A stretch of DNA of 64,000 nt. Source: CBDDFQ01 sp965227035. Lineage in GTDB: Bacteria > Pseudomonadota > Gammaproteobacteria > Burkholderiales > Burkholderiaceae_C. Made by a program: the position numbers and the translations under genes. The stretch covers positions 1,240,001-1,304,000 of the forward strand of contig OZ245724.1 of assembly GCA_965227035.1 (NCBI GenBank), written 5' to 3'. The notes beneath the pieces are model-generated. The model searched no databases. It was not told the DNA's origin and saw only the letters and a list, made by a program, of their open reading frames with translations. Below, piece after piece: positions 1-10,544 of this stretch. Position 1 is the stretch's first letter; the number at the start of each line of letters is the position of its first letter.

Positions 1-1
1 C

Positions 2-3000
2 GCAACCGGCGGATCGTTGCTGGTGGGTGCCAACGGAAGCACGGCTACCGCGTCGAGCACCGCGTTGGTGAACACCACGATTGCAGGCTCGAACAGCTTC
101 AACATCGGCAACACGATGACCTTGAACGCGTCGAACTTCACGCGTGAAAACGCGCAGGTGAGTGGCGTGACCATCGGCGGCTTGCTCGCCATCGGTTTGA
201 ACGATGCGCGGGCAACTTCGAATTCCACCACGCTCGCGAGCGTCGCGAATTCGAACACCGGCACCGTAGGAAACACGATCTCGGTCGTGGCGAGCGGCAC
301 GGACGACACCTACGCCGATGCGAAAGCCGGCTCGGGCGGTGCAATTGCAGGTGCGGTGGCATCGGCAACGACGCGCAACAAGTCGGACACGCAAGCCATT
401 CTGGGCGGCGGAACCAGCGGCTCTGCGCTGACCACCAAGTCGAACGGCAGCATGCAGATTTCTGCAGACCACACTGCCACATTCAATTCGAAAGTCGACT
501 CGCTGTCGGCAGGCGTCGTCGGCGCAAGCGGCGGCGTGGCGAACAACGACACCGACGCCAAGGTAGTGGCAGGTATCGATGCCAACGCGAATCTCCGCAC
601 CTGGGACATCGACGCGACCGCCACCAATCGCACACGCAAGGACTGGTTGTCCGGCGATGCGTTCAACGTGAACGCAGGTGCAGGCGGATTGCTGGGTGGC
701 GCGGCTGGCGCATCCAAGACGACTATCGACAACATCACGTTGGTGAGCATCGGCGACAACGCGAAGCTCTTTGTATTGGGCGATCCGGATGCTCCGGGCA
801 CCACCAACTTCACCGCAGTGAGCGACGTGATCGCGCGCGACAAGGTCAAACTCGAAGCGGGCGGCGCGATCAGCGCGGCCGATGCGGAATCGATCATCGA
901 AGTCAACCGCAACCCGATCAGCAACGGCAACGGTGCTCGCACATCTGCACTCGTCGGCAGCAATGTCACGGTCGATACCGTGGGCGATTTCAACCTGTCC
1001 TCGCGTGATCTGGCAGATGTCGAAGCGCGTGCGAGCTCGAAGACTTGGGGACTTGCGGCTTTCGCCGACGGCTACAGCAAGAGCGACCTCGGATCGAACG
1101 TGAGTGCCGAGATCGGCTCGGGCACCGACATTCGTGCGGACGGCTACATCCATATCGGCGCGGGCCGCGATGCACTGGGCGTGGACAACGCCTTCAAGAC
1201 GGTTGCCCGTACCGACCTGTACAACAACGCCGTGATCCCGATCAGTGGCGATCATTGGGGCGCCGACGCGTACCTGCGTCAGACCGCCCGCGTACTGGTG
1301 AACGGCACGCTGCGCAGCGTGCTCGATGTGAGCCTGCAGGCAGACAAAGGCTTCGGTCACACCATCGAAGGACGCGGCGTCGCCAAAGATCTGTACACGC
1401 AAGCGGCTAGCGCCGTTGCCAGTGGCGTGAGCAATCTGGTGGGCGGCGGCGATGTCTCCATCGAAATCAACCGTGGCAACAGCGTCGATGCATCTACATC
1501 GGGCGTGACGGTCAACGGCTTGGTCGATGCAGGTATTCGCAACATCCAGACCATGGTGATCAACGAGTACGGCACCGGCCCTGCGACGCTCACGCTGAGC
1601 GTGCAAGTGGCCAATGCAGGTCAAGGCCCGCAATGCCAGGTGCCGGGCACCGCAGGCTGTACCTATCAGACAGTGACGAAATCGTTCTGGGTAACCAGCA
1701 CCGATGGCATGGCCTTGCCGACGGTCACTGCCGAAAACCTGCAGACAAACCTGCTGACCCGCATCAACGCGCTCATCGATTTGCGCGGCCAGTACAGCGG
1801 CAACACTGCGACAGTTCAAGGCGGCGCATCGAACACCGAAACGGTGACGGCACTGTCCGCTGAAATCAGCTTCCTGCAGTCGCAACTGGAGTCCTTGTTC
1901 CCGGCGGGCGGCGGTGCCGCATCGGTCGAAAGCGCTGCATTCCTGAACCTCGCGAAGCTGTCGGCTCGCGGCGGCAACATCGACGTGGTGGGCGACTTCC
2001 TGGCCGGAACCGGGCGCCTGTCTGCACGTGGCGACGCGAAGATCGAAGTCACCAACAACACCAGTGCGTTCCTGCGCACCGATGCGTTGACCATTCCAGA
2101 AGATGCGACTGGTCGCCTGACGCTGAACGGCACCGCCATCCTCAACGTCGCGGGCACGAACCCGACGACTGCGCAGATCAACACGGCAATCAACGCTCGC
2201 AACACCGGTGGTACTGCGAACTTCGGCAACGTGAAAATTGCGCCGAACTCGGATGTTCCGTCGATCACGATCACCAACACCTTCGTGCCCAGCGACGACA
2301 CGCCCGCACCCGACATCGAAGTCGTGGGCAACATTTCCAATTTGCTCGGATCGGTGACGATGAAGAGCGAGCGCGGAAGCGTCGTGGTCAAGCCGAAGGA
2401 TCCTTCGAACCCGTTGACCGCGCCCAACATTTCCGCTGCGACCATCAACATCACGGCCGGTCGTGACTTCGTCTACAGCTCGCCGTCGGCGTTCTATCAC
2501 ACGGCCGGCGCGCCACGCGACCTGTGGGGTGGCACACGCACACCTTCAGGTAACAGCGGTGGATTGGCCAACAACTACGAAGACGGAACTGCAACCTCGG
2601 GCACTGCGGCAACCGCGATCTTCGGTACCGGCGCTCCCACGATTGCCGGCAACAACATCTTCATCAGCGCACGCTACCTGAACATCAACGGCCTGCTGCA
2701 AAGCGGCGTGCCGGATAAGAGCATCGGCATCACGTCGAGTGCGACGGTCATCCTGGGTGTCGGCGGCTACAACAGCGCCACTAGCCTTGCGCAAGCGAAG
2801 ATCAATTACGACAACCTGGTCGCGTCCGGCCAGAAGCCTGCCGATCCGCGATTCCGCATTACCGGCACGACCGGCAACATCGTCGCGTTCTTCAATGCGG
2901 AAGCTAACCGGATCGAACTCGAGCCGGTGAAGATCGAAGGCGGCAAGCTAGATCTGGTGGGTGAAATTCTCAACACCGGCGGCGGTGCGATTTCTGCAAT

Positions 3001-6000
3001 CGACGGCTACGGCAAGATCAACATCACCAACTCGACGGGTTACGACCTGGTGCTCAACAGCCTGGACACCGGCAACAACATCGAAGGACGGGTTCGCATC
3101 ACCGACTTCCTGCGTCGATGGAACGGCACGAGCATCGTCTCCGCTCCGGCGAATGGGACTGCACAAGCGTTGGCGGATTTCAACGGCTACACACCGGTCA
3201 CGCGCGTCATTACGCGCATCGGCACCGATGTGCAGTACAAGGATTTTGTGGGCGACGTTCAGGTCGGAACGACCTCGACTTCGAGCAATACCCGCAGTGC
3301 TTCCTACGCACCGACCTACGGCGAAACCTACACCTGGGTCACTGGCCAACGCAGCACGACCAAGAGCTACGCCAAGTACGAGAAGGAAACCAAGTTCTGG
3401 TTCTTCGGAAGCTGGTCCGAGTCGGATCGCACCCAATTCACCACCAACACCGACCCGACACCTTTGTCGGAAGCGGAATACACCAAGCTCGATTCGTCGC
3501 TCGACACGGCGAACATCGCCTACAAGTATTCGCGCAAGGACGTGAACCTCACGACCACCACGACGGTGCGCGACAACTCGCGTTGCTCGGCGTTCTTCTG
3601 TATCTGGAAATGGAACACGCACGAAGTCTGGACCGAGAGCGGCGACAAGCGCTACAACACCCACACGGTTCGCGGCGACTACGCGATTCCCGTTTCCTTC
3701 ATCGGATACGACGTGGGAAGTCTCGATGTGAAGGCTGCGGGTAACGTGATCATTGCCGGATCGGTGATAAACCGGACTGGCACTGCGACCATTAACAACG
3801 CAGCCGGCGCAGTGACCGGCGGCGCGGGCGGATCGATTTCTTCGGACTCGACCAAGGGCGTCGTCACCAGCCAGAACATCGTTCTGAATGCGAACTCGGG
3901 CATCGGCACTGCGAATGTGCCGCTTCAAATCGACGCGCTCGGCGGAACCATCAAGGCGACGACTGCAAGCGGCGACATCGGTCTGAAGGAGTTGACCGGC
4001 GACATGCGCATCGACACCGTGTCCACCAACTCGAGCGGCAAGGTTTACCTCGAAGCAGATCAGAGCATCCTGGCGGGCGCCGCCGGTTCAACGACGCGAG
4101 TGACCGGCGGCTACGTCGATCTGCTCGCATCGAACGGATCCATCGGTACCGGCTCGCAGGCGCTGTATGTGTCGACGCAAGCGACGCTGCAAGGCGGCTT
4201 GAACGCGACTGCCAACAACGACATCAACATCGCGCAATCGAGCGGCGATCTGCGCCTGAACAAGGTGGAATCGCTGTCCGGCGACGTGACGCTTTCTGCA
4301 CTAAACGGCAAGATCACCGACGGCAACAGCAACGAAGTGCGTGACACACGCGCAGAGGCCGAGCTCGACAACTTGTGGACCCAGTTGCGCTTGCGCAGCG
4401 GTCAGGGCGCGGAAGCCAGCCTGGCCGATTCGCTCGCGACCTACAAGGCCCTCACCGAACGTGAGTACCAGGAGTACTGGACATTGCGCGGTCTCACGCG
4501 TGATGCGAATACCGGCACCTTCTCGGCCAACGCGTACAACAGCGCTACCGCGAGCGGCCGACTGCTCGAGCTGAACACCAAGCTGACGGCAGCCGGCATT
4601 ACGCTGAGCGCGTCCGATGCGAGCAGCTTCAACGCATCGTTCTCGCACAACGTATCGACGAACTCGACCGATCCCAACGTGGCGAAGATGTCGCAAGGCT
4701 ATGCCTGGACCGACAACCAGGTTCGTTACGGCGTGAGCGGCGCGATCTACAACAAGGCAACGTCCGATACCGAAACCCGCATCGAGCAGCCGAACGTGGT
4801 TGGACGCAATATCGTGCTCAATGCCGATAGCGCGAACGGGGGCATCGGCAAGGACGATGGTCAGTACGTGATCAACATTGCAAACGTCGCGACGCTGACA
4901 GCGGAGCAACGGGTTGCACTGGCAGCAGCCGAAGCCGACGACGTGGCGATCGATACGGTTGCGAAGACCGCGACCATCCTGAAGCGCGACGATCTGGACA
5001 TCTCGACCAAGTCCGGCGGTAGCGTCACGGTGAATGCGCGCGGACATGTCTACCTCGGTGCAGACAGCTACAGCCAGGGCGGAACGATTCTTCCGGGCGA
5101 TATCAACATCAAGGCAGTCGACGCGACCGGTGGCGGTGTCGACTACAGCAAGACGATTCGCATCAAGGCATCGGGCGGCATTTACGACGCATCGCTGGGC
5201 ACCGCGACCAACCTGCGCGGCGGCAGCACGATTCTCGAATCGGCGAGCGCATCCATCGGCACATCGGCACGTCCTCTGAGCATGGACCTGGGTAGTGCTG
5301 CAGATTTGATTGCACGTGCATCCACCGGTCTGTGGCTGAAAGAGCTGAACGGCGCCATGCGTCTCACGGAAATCTTCGCGGCAACCGGCGGTGTGCACCT
5401 CACATCGCAGGGCGGCTTCACCGATGCGCGTGGATCGAATCGTGCGGTGTCGGTTCAGGCCAACGGTGGCGACGTCGACATGACGGCAAGCACCGGAAGC
5501 GTCGGCGCATCGGGTAACGCGGTGCTGGTGAGCGTGGCAGCAGGCGGCGTGGTGAACGCCAGTGCAACTGCGAGCGGCGGCAATGTGTATGTGGCCGCCG
5601 TCAACACGACGACGCCCGGACTGGTGAGCGACCTGGCATTCGGCACGGTTACCGCGAACAACAACGTGTCGCTGTCGGCAGGTGCAGGCAAGCTGCAGCT
5701 TAAAGGCAACGTCACTGCAGGCAACACGACCAATCTGGTTGCAGGTACCGATCTCACGCAAGACGTTCGCAACGTCACCTCGACCAACGGCGTGAGCATC
5801 AACACCGGCCGTTTGATCATGGCGGACGGCGCGAAAATCACGTCCACCAACGGCGCCATCGGCGTGATTGCCAGCGGCGATGTGGTGCTCGGCAAACTCG
5901 AAGCAACCAACAGCACGGCCAACAACGCGGTGCAAATCACGACCTCGGGCCGTGTGCTCGATGGCGGCGATGTCGATATATACGACATCGTGGCCAACGG

Positions 6001-8785
6001 CACTGGTGCAGGCGTGGTGATCAACGCGACTGGCGGCATCGGTAACGCGACCTGGAACAACGGAACGCCCACGGCAGTTGCCAACGCGATCGAAACCAGC
6101 ATCGGCAAGTTGAATGCGACTGCCAACGCGGGCAGCATTTACGTGAGCGACAACGATTCGTTGACTGTCGGATCTGCAAGCGCGTTGAACGACGTGAACA
6201 TTCGCAGCGGCGGTACCTTGACCGCCACGACGATCACCTCCGGAGCACGCACAGATCTGAATGCGGTGACCGGCATCGTTGCGACGACCATCGGCGCAGG
6301 CACGAATATCGCGGCCACTACTACTAGCGGCACTAGCGGCGGCGATGTAAGCGGCACGACCTGGACTGCGGGGCAGGGCGTGCAAGTCAGCGCGGCGCGA
6401 GACGCTCTGATCGCTTCTGTGACCGGCACGGCGGGCGCAGTGTCCATCGACGCTATTCGCAACGTCACAAGCAGCACCATCACTTCCGGTGCCGCATCGA
6501 CGATTGCCGCGAAGACGATCGATCTGACGACCGCGCAAGTAGGCGGCACGCTGACCATGACCGGCGAAGACATTCGTGCAGTCACTGTGAACGCGAACAA
6601 CATCACAGCCACTGCAACCGCAATTACCGGCAACGGCGATGTGACTGGTACGACCTGGACTGCGGCGCAGAACGCACAGATCACCGCATCGCGCGATTCG
6701 AATGTGGCTAGCCTGACTGCAACCAACGGCACTGCCACGGTCGGCGCGATTCGCAATGCAACGCTTGCAAGTCTCACCAGCGGCGGCGCTTCCAGCGTTA
6801 GCGCGAAGACGATCGATGTGACGACCGCGCAAGTCGGTGGCACGCTCACGATGATCGGTGAAGACATTCGCGCAACGACGGTCAACGCGAACAACATCAC
6901 GGCCACTGCAACGGCAATCACCGGCAACGGCGACATCACCGGAACCGACTGGACTGCGGCGCAGAACGCGAGCTTGAACGCATCGCGCGATGTGAGCGTG
7001 ACCAATCTGATTGCGACGAATGGGTCGGCATCGGCGCAGGCCGGTCGCAACATCGACCTGACCACTTTGACGAGTGGTGCGAACGCGTCGGCAAGCGCTG
7101 GCGATACCGCGACCATCGCGACTTTGACCTCGGGTGCCAACGGCAGCGTGTCGGCGAAGACGGTGGATGTGACCACTGCGCAAGTCGGCGCTACCTTGAC
7201 GCTCACCGGCGAAGAGATCCAGGTCGAGACGGCGAATGCGAACGACATCGTCGCAATCGCTACAGCGGTAACGCGCACCGGCGACATCACCGGCACCGAC
7301 TGGACTGCAGCGCAGTCGGCTCAAGTGAATGCTTCGCGCGACATGCTCGTGACCAACCTGATCGCTACCGGTGGCGCGGCAAGCGTTCAGGCTGGACGCA
7401 TGATCGACGTGACCACGCTGACCAGCGGTGGTGCAGCATCTGCTTCCGCGGGCGACACAGCGACCGTTGCAACGATGACAAGCGGCGGCGATTCGACCTT
7501 GTTGGGCAAGACGATATCGGTTACCAGCCTCATGGCCGGCGCGAACTTGAACCTGTCCGGCGAAGAAGTGTTCGTGGGCAACGCGCAAGCTGCCAACATC
7601 ACGGCCAACGCGAACGCCGCCACCCGCTCCGGCGACGTGACCGGCAATACCTGGTTGTCCTTCGGCGATGTGAACGTCACGGCGTCCAACGACATGAAGG
7701 TCAAGGATGTGGAAGCGCGTAGCGGCGTCGCCAACATCACGACCGGTCGCGACATCGACATGGACGCGCTGAAATCTGCAGGCAACGCCACGCTGATTGC
7801 GGGTCGCAACATCCGCATCGGTAACGTGAGGTCGGGTCAGAGTATTTCGGCCACCGCCAAGATTGCCGACATCGCAGGCATCGACTGGCTGGCCAAGCAG
7901 AACGTGAACCTGACTGCCGGCAACGACATTTTGGTGACCGATGTGACAGGTCAGGATGGCAGCACCTTCCTGAAGGCACAGCGCGACATCGTGATGGACG
8001 GCGTGACGGCGGGTAGCGGCGTGAGCCTCGATGCCGTGACCGGAAGCGTTGCAGTCAAGAAGATCACCGGCGACATCCTGTTCCTGTCGGCGAAGAAAGA
8101 CCTGGCGCTCGGCGATCTGAATGTCGGTTCTTCGCTCTCGTTGAACTCGGACTCAGTCACCGCGAACATCATCCATACCAAGTCCAACGGTCCGTTGCAG
8201 ATGACTGCAGTCGGCAAGAACGGCGACCCGGCGCGTCTGGTCGACCTGACGATCGACAGCGCGGTCGGTGCGACTTTCGACAAGTTCTTCGTGATCGACG
8301 GTCGCGTGAACATGAAGCGTGGCTATCTGTTCATCGACAAGGGTTACGTCGCGAACAAAGCGACCTTCATGAACCCGGTGACCAATGTGTACATGGACAA
8401 CGCGTCGTTGACCTTGAACAACAACACCGACGTGCAACTGTGGGCGCCTTCGAAGAACTTCGGCAAGTTGTACCTGAATCAGTGGAGGCTGATCACCGAT
8501 TCGTACGTGGTGACCCGCGATCCGTTGCACGAAACGATCATGAACGACGCGGTGCTGGACTGGAGCGGACGCGAGCAATCGCGCGACCTGGTAGATCAAC
8601 GTGTCGGCGTGCCTAGCATCATGTTCCGTCCGTTCACGCCACCCACCGGCGCGTTCACCAATCCGATCACCACGCCGGTGAATGGCGCGGTGAACTTCGG
8701 TCAGCAGGTCAGCAACGACCGTGACGATTCCGAAGAGCGAGTCGCGATCAATAAGTCCAATGGCAAATCCGATAACAAGAACTAA
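2..8785 (+). CDS. Filamentous haemagglutinin-like exoprotein (TpsA), 3' part, 5' end outside window
   Basis: The frame is open from the first bases, so the N-terminal signal peptide and TPS secretion domain lie upstream of the window. About 2927 residues are visible. They are rich in Gly, Ser, Thr, Asn and Ala with short strand-turn repeats (for example GRNIDLTTLTSGA), the composition of a right-handed beta-helix adhesin. Two stretches break the helix: bases 3235-3715 (Tyr/Trp/Lys rich, with CSAFFC) and bases 4333-4800 (charged, probably helical). A tandem repeat block lies at 6344-7633. The C-terminus is Asn/Lys/Asp rich and has no autotransporter barrel. Secretion must therefore use the FhaC-type transporter that follows directly, as in two-partner secretion systems. 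Its role is probably adhesion or biofilm; the ligand is unknown. A large exported beta-helix protein is secure, the precise function is not. Confidence 0.9.
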   Translation, partial: ATGGSLLVGANGSTATASSTALVNTTIAGSNSFNIGNTMTLNASNFTRENAQVSGVTIGGLLAIGLNDARATSNSTTLASVANSNTGTVGNTISVVASGTDDTYADAKAGSGGAIAGAVASATTRNKSDTQAILGGGTSGSALTTKSNGSMQISADHTATFNSKVDSLSAGVVGASGGVANNDTDAKVVAGIDANANLRTWDIDATATNRTRKDWLSGDAFNVNAGAGGLLGGAAGASKTTIDNITLVSIGDNAKLFVLGDPDAPGTTNFTAVSDVIARDKVKLEAGGAISAADAESIIEVNRNPISNGNGARTSALVGSNVTVDTVGDFNLSSRDLADVEARASSKTWGLAAFADGYSKSDLGSNVSAEIGSGTDIRADGYIHIGAGRDALGVDNAFKTVARTDLYNNAVIPISGDHWGADAYLRQTARVLVNGTLRSVLDVSLQADKGFGHTIEGRGVAKDLYTQAASAVASGVSNLVGGGDVSIEINRGNSVDASTSGVTVNGLVDAGIRNIQTMVINEYGTGPATLTLSVQVANAGQGPQCQVPGTAGCTYQTVTKSFWVTSTDGMALPTVTAENLQTNLLTRINALIDLRGQYSGNTATVQGGASNTETVTALSAEISFLQSQLESLFPAGGGAASVESAAFLNLAKLSARGGNIDVVGDFLAGTGRLSARGDAKIEVTNNTSAFLRTDALTIPEDATGRLTLNGTAILNVAGTNPTTAQINTAINARNTGGTANFGNVKIAPNSDVPSITITNTFVPSDDTPAPDIEVVGNISNLLGSVTMKSERGSVVVKPKDPSNPLTAPNISAATINITAGRDFVYSSPSAFYHTAGAPRDLWGGTRTPSGNSGGLANNYEDGTATSGTAATAIFGTGAPTIAGNNIFISARYLNINGLLQSGVPDKSIGITSSATVILGVGGYNSATSLAQAKINYDNLVASGQKPADPRFRITGTTGNIVAFFNAEANRIELEPVKIEGGKLDLVGEILNTGGGAISAIDGYGKINITNSTGYDLVLNSLDTGNNIEGRVRITDFLRRWNGTSIVSAPANGTAQALADFNGYTPVTRVITRIGTDVQYKDFVGDVQVGTTSTSSNTRSASYAPTYGETYTWVTGQRSTTKSYAKYEKETKFWFFGSWSESDRTQFTTNTDPTPLSEAEYTKLDSSLDTANIAYKYSRKDVNLTTTTTVRDNSRCSAFFCIWKWNTHEVWTESGDKRYNTHTVRGDYAIPVSFIGYDVGSLDVKAAGNVIIAGSVINRTGTATINNAAGAVTGGAGGSISSDSTKGVVTSQNIVLNANSGIGTANVPLQIDALGGTIKATTASGDIGLKELTGDMRIDTVSTNSSGKVYLEADQSILAGAAGSTTRVTGGYVDLLASNGSIGTGSQALYVSTQATLQGGLNATANNDINIAQSSGDLRLNKVESLSGDVTLSALNGKITDGNSNEVRDTRAEAELDNLWTQLRLRSGQGAEASLADSLATYKALTEREYQEYWTLRGLTRDANTGTFSANAYNSATASGRLLELNTKLTAAGITLSASDASSFNASFSHNVSTNSTDPNVAKMSQGYAWTDNQVRYGVSGAIYNKATSDTETRIEQPNVVGRNIVLNADSANGGIGKDDGQYVINIANVATLTAEQRVALAAAEADDVAIDTVAKTATILKRDDLDISTKSGGSVTVNARGHVYLGADSYSQGGTILPGDINIKAVDATGGGVDYSKTIRIKASGGIYDASLGTATNLRGGSTILESASASIGTSARPLSMDLGSAADLIARASTGLWLKELNGAMRLTEIFAATGGVHLTSQGGFTDARGSNRAVSVQANGGDVDMTASTGSVGASGNAVLVSVAAGGVVNASATASGGNVYVAAVNTTTPGLVSDLAFGTVTANNNVSLSAGAGKLQLKGNVTAGNTTNLVAGTDLTQDVRNVTSTNGVSINTGRLIMADGAKITSTNGAIGVIASGDVVLGKLEATNSTANNAVQITTSGRVLDGGDVDIYDIVANGTGAGVVINATGGIGNATWNNGTPTAVANAIETSIGKLNATANAGSIYVSDNDSLTVGSASALNDVNIRSGGTLTATTITSGARTDLNAVTGIVATTIGAGTNIAATTTSGTSGGDVSGTTWTAGQGVQVSAARDALIASVTGTAGAVSIDAIRNVTSSTITSGAASTIAAKTIDLTTAQVGGTLTMTGEDIRAVTVNANNITATATAITGNGDVTGTTWTAAQNAQITASRDSNVASLTATNGTATVGAIRNATLASLTSGGASSVSAKTIDVTTAQVGGTLTMIGEDIRATTVNANNITATATAITGNGDITGTDWTAAQNASLNASRDVSVTNLIATNGSASAQAGRNIDLTTLTSGANASASAGDTATIATLTSGANGSVSAKTVDVTTAQVGATLTLTGEEIQVETANANDIVAIATAVTRTGDITGTDWTAAQSAQVNASRDMLVTNLIATGGAASVQAGRMIDVTTLTSGGAASASAGDTATVATMTSGGDSTLLGKTISVTSLMAGANLNLSGEEVFVGNAQAANITANANAATRSGDVTGNTWLSFGDVNVTASNDMKVKDVEARSGVANITTGRDIDMDALKSAGNATLIAGRNIRIGNVRSGQSISATAKIADIAGIDWLAKQNVNLTAGNDILVTDVTGQDGSTFLKAQRDIVMDGVTAGSGVSLDAVTGSVAVKKITGDILFLSAKKDLALGDLNVGSSLSLNSDSVTANIIHTKSNGPLQMTAVGKNGDPARLVDLTIDSAVGATFDKFFVIDGRVNMKRGYLFIDKGYVANKATFMNPVTNVYMDNASLTLNNNTDVQLWAPSKNFGKLYLNQWRLITDSYVVTRDPLHETIMNDAVLDWSGREQSRDLVDQRVGVPSIMFRPFTPPTGAFTNPITTPVNGAVNFGQQVSNDRDDSEERVAINKSNGKSDNKN
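6344..7633 (+). repeat. Four tandem in-frame repeats inside the adhesin (294, 294, 351, 351 bp)
   Basis: Units begin at 6344, 6638, 6932 and 7283, each opening with D(V/I)(S/T)GTxWTA and containing AKT(I/V)xxTTAQVG and (G)E(D/E)I. A degenerate fifth unit starts at 7634 (DVTGNTW). The first two units encode 98 aa. The third and fourth encode 117 aa because of an extra 19-aa segment that duplicates the TSGA..SASAGDTAT region. Units 1 and 2 are nearly identical over their second half. Confidence 0.88.
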
Positions 8786-8810
8786 ACAAGCACCAAGCAA
8801 GAACCAAGCG

Positions 8811-10508
8811 ATGTCGTCTTTGAAGATCGTGAAGAAGTCCGGCCGCCGCTGGACAAAGCTCTCCCTCGTCGCGGCAGCCATGTCGCCCATGGTGGTGTTT
8901 GCGCAAGCGCAGATCGTGTTGCCGCCCTCGGCAGATCCCGGTGTGATTCAGGATCGCTCGCGCGATACCGAACGCCGGATCATCGAGAGCACCGAGCCGC
9001 GCACACCTGCAGTGCCGTCCATCAACCAGGATGCGTTGCCGCGCCGCGCTGCACCTGCCGGCAGCGAGAACGTGCGCTTTCTGGTGAAACGGGTGGAGTT
9101 CACTTCGTCGGAATTCATCGATGCCGCGAAGCTTCGCGAACTGGCGGCGACGCTCGAAGGGCGTGAGGTCAGCCTAGCCGATGTGCAGAAGCTGGTCGAT
9201 CAGGTGAACGCGATCTATCGTGAACGGAACATCGCGACCGCGCAGGCCATTCTTCCGCCGCAAGAAATCACGTCGGGTGTGATCCAGATTCGATTGGTAG
9301 AAGGGCGTCTCGGCAAATTCTCGCTGACCGGCAACGACACCACGCGCGAAGATTTCGTGCTGGCTCGGATCGGGCAGAAGTCCGGCGATCTGGCCGATGT
9401 GGAAGAACTGGGCCAGGGCCTGTTGTTCTTCAACCGCATTCAGGACACGCAGATTCGCGCCGAGTTGAAGCCGGGTGACAAGTTCGGCGAGACCGATGTG
9501 CAACTCATCATGCTGGAGCCGCCCAAGAACGACTTGCGGGTGTTCACCGACAACAGCGGCAGTGAAGCGACGGGCCTTTATCGCTTCGGTGCGATCTACC
9601 AGAACCGCAGCCTGCTCGGGTTTCGCGACAACCTCGGACTGACGGCGACCGGTGCGCAAGGGCATCGCGGCGTGTCGGGCACGTACACGTTTCCGGTCGA
9701 TGCGTACGGCACGCGTCTGGGTTTATCGCTCGCAAAAGACAGAACCCACATCATCGACGGGCCGTTCGAGCCGCTCAACATCACCGGCGATTCGGTGGCA
9801 GGTAGCGCACAACTGCGCCATCCGCTGTCGTTCTCGAATACGCATCAGGTCGACGGACTGTTTGCGCTGAAGCGTCGCCGCACGCAGAGCTGGATCGACG
9901 GACAACTCTTCCAGTCGACCTACATCTCGAATCTTGCTGCCGGTCTCGAAGGCCAGTGGTGGGACAAGGACACGATGTGGAACGGCTCGATCGAATGGTC
10001 GCGCGGCGAGGCGAAGTTGATCAACGATGTGGTGTCCAAATCGTTCGGCGTCTGGAAGGGCACGGCCCGTCGCACTCAGGAATTCTCGGGCGGCCTGTCC
10101 GTTTTGACGAGTGCGAGCTTTCAATACACGCGTGATCAGAATCTGACATCGAGCGAGCAGATTCTGATTGGCGGTGAGGGGTCGGTTCGCGGATATCACA
10201 GCGGTTTGTTCAGCGGCGATAAGGGCGTGACTGCAACGGCAGAAGTGCACTTTCCGTTCGGCAAACCGACCGAGTCTGGTTCGCGAATCGAAGGCTTCAT
10301 GTTCGTCGATTACGGCGCGGTACAGCCGTTCCGACCGGTCGGATCTACGCGCTCGCGCGATACGCTCGCCAGCACCGGAGTTGGCGTGAATTTCAACATC
10401 TCGCCTACCTACCAGGGGCGTGTGACTTTTGCGAAGCCACTGCGTGATCGAATCCAGGAAACGCGAGACTACTTCGTGATGTTCCAGCTGGTGGCGGCGG
10501 TTTTTTGA
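8811..10508 (+). CDS. Two-partner secretion outer-membrane transporter, ShlB/FhaC/HecB family (TpsB)
   Basis: Beta-barrel transporter of about 565 aa that would export the upstream adhesin across the outer membrane. The ATG at 8811 gives a basic N-terminus followed by a hydrophobic signal peptide ending FAQAQ; the frame is open further upstream (to 8721, overlapping the adhesin), but those extra residues would spoil the signal peptide. Downstream are a proline-rich linker, a POTRA region (FLVKRVEFTSSEFIDAAKL, then LADVQKLVDQVNAIYRERN and ASQ-type QAILPPQEI), a second POTRA-like region (GRLGKFSLTGN) and a C-terminal barrel with the family motif GGEGSVRGYHSG. The gene ends in the expected aromatic residue (VAAVF). 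It lies 25 bases after the adhesin stop in the usual tpsA-tpsB order. Confidence 0.93.
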   Translation: MSSLKIVKKSGRRWTKLSLVAAAMSPMVVFAQAQIVLPPSADPGVIQDRSRDTERRIIESTEPRTPAVPSINQDALPRRAAPAGSENVRFLVKRVEFTSSEFIDAAKLRELAATLEGREVSLADVQKLVDQVNAIYRERNIATAQAILPPQEITSGVIQIRLVEGRLGKFSLTGNDTTREDFVLARIGQKSGDLADVEELGQGLLFFNRIQDTQIRAELKPGDKFGETDVQLIMLEPPKNDLRVFTDNSGSEATGLYRFGAIYQNRSLLGFRDNLGLTATGAQGHRGVSGTYTFPVDAYGTRLGLSLAKDRTHIIDGPFEPLNITGDSVAGSAQLRHPLSFSNTHQVDGLFALKRRRTQSWIDGQLFQSTYISNLAAGLEGQWWDKDTMWNGSIEWSRGEAKLINDVVSKSFGVWKGTARRTQEFSGGLSVLTSASFQYTRDQNLTSSEQILIGGEGSVRGYHSGLFSGDKGVTATAEVHFPFGKPTESGSRIEGFMFVDYGAVQPFRPVGSTRSRDTLASTGVGVNFNISPTYQGRVTFAKPLRDRIQETRDYFVMFQLVAAVF

Positions 10509-10544
10509 TTGAGTGAATTCGCGATTGCCTGGTTTCGTGATTGC

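Noticed and set aside
4301..7588. 1095-codon open frame antisense to the adhesin
   Set aside because: It mirrors the codon bias and repeats of the adhesin. The translation is Arg/His/Cys rich with no family likeness and no ribosome-binding site.
10509..10544. Two imperfect copies of GATTGCCT(A/G)GTT between the TPS transporter and DUF1120 stops
   Set aside because: Only two short copies; too weak to call a repeat element or terminator.
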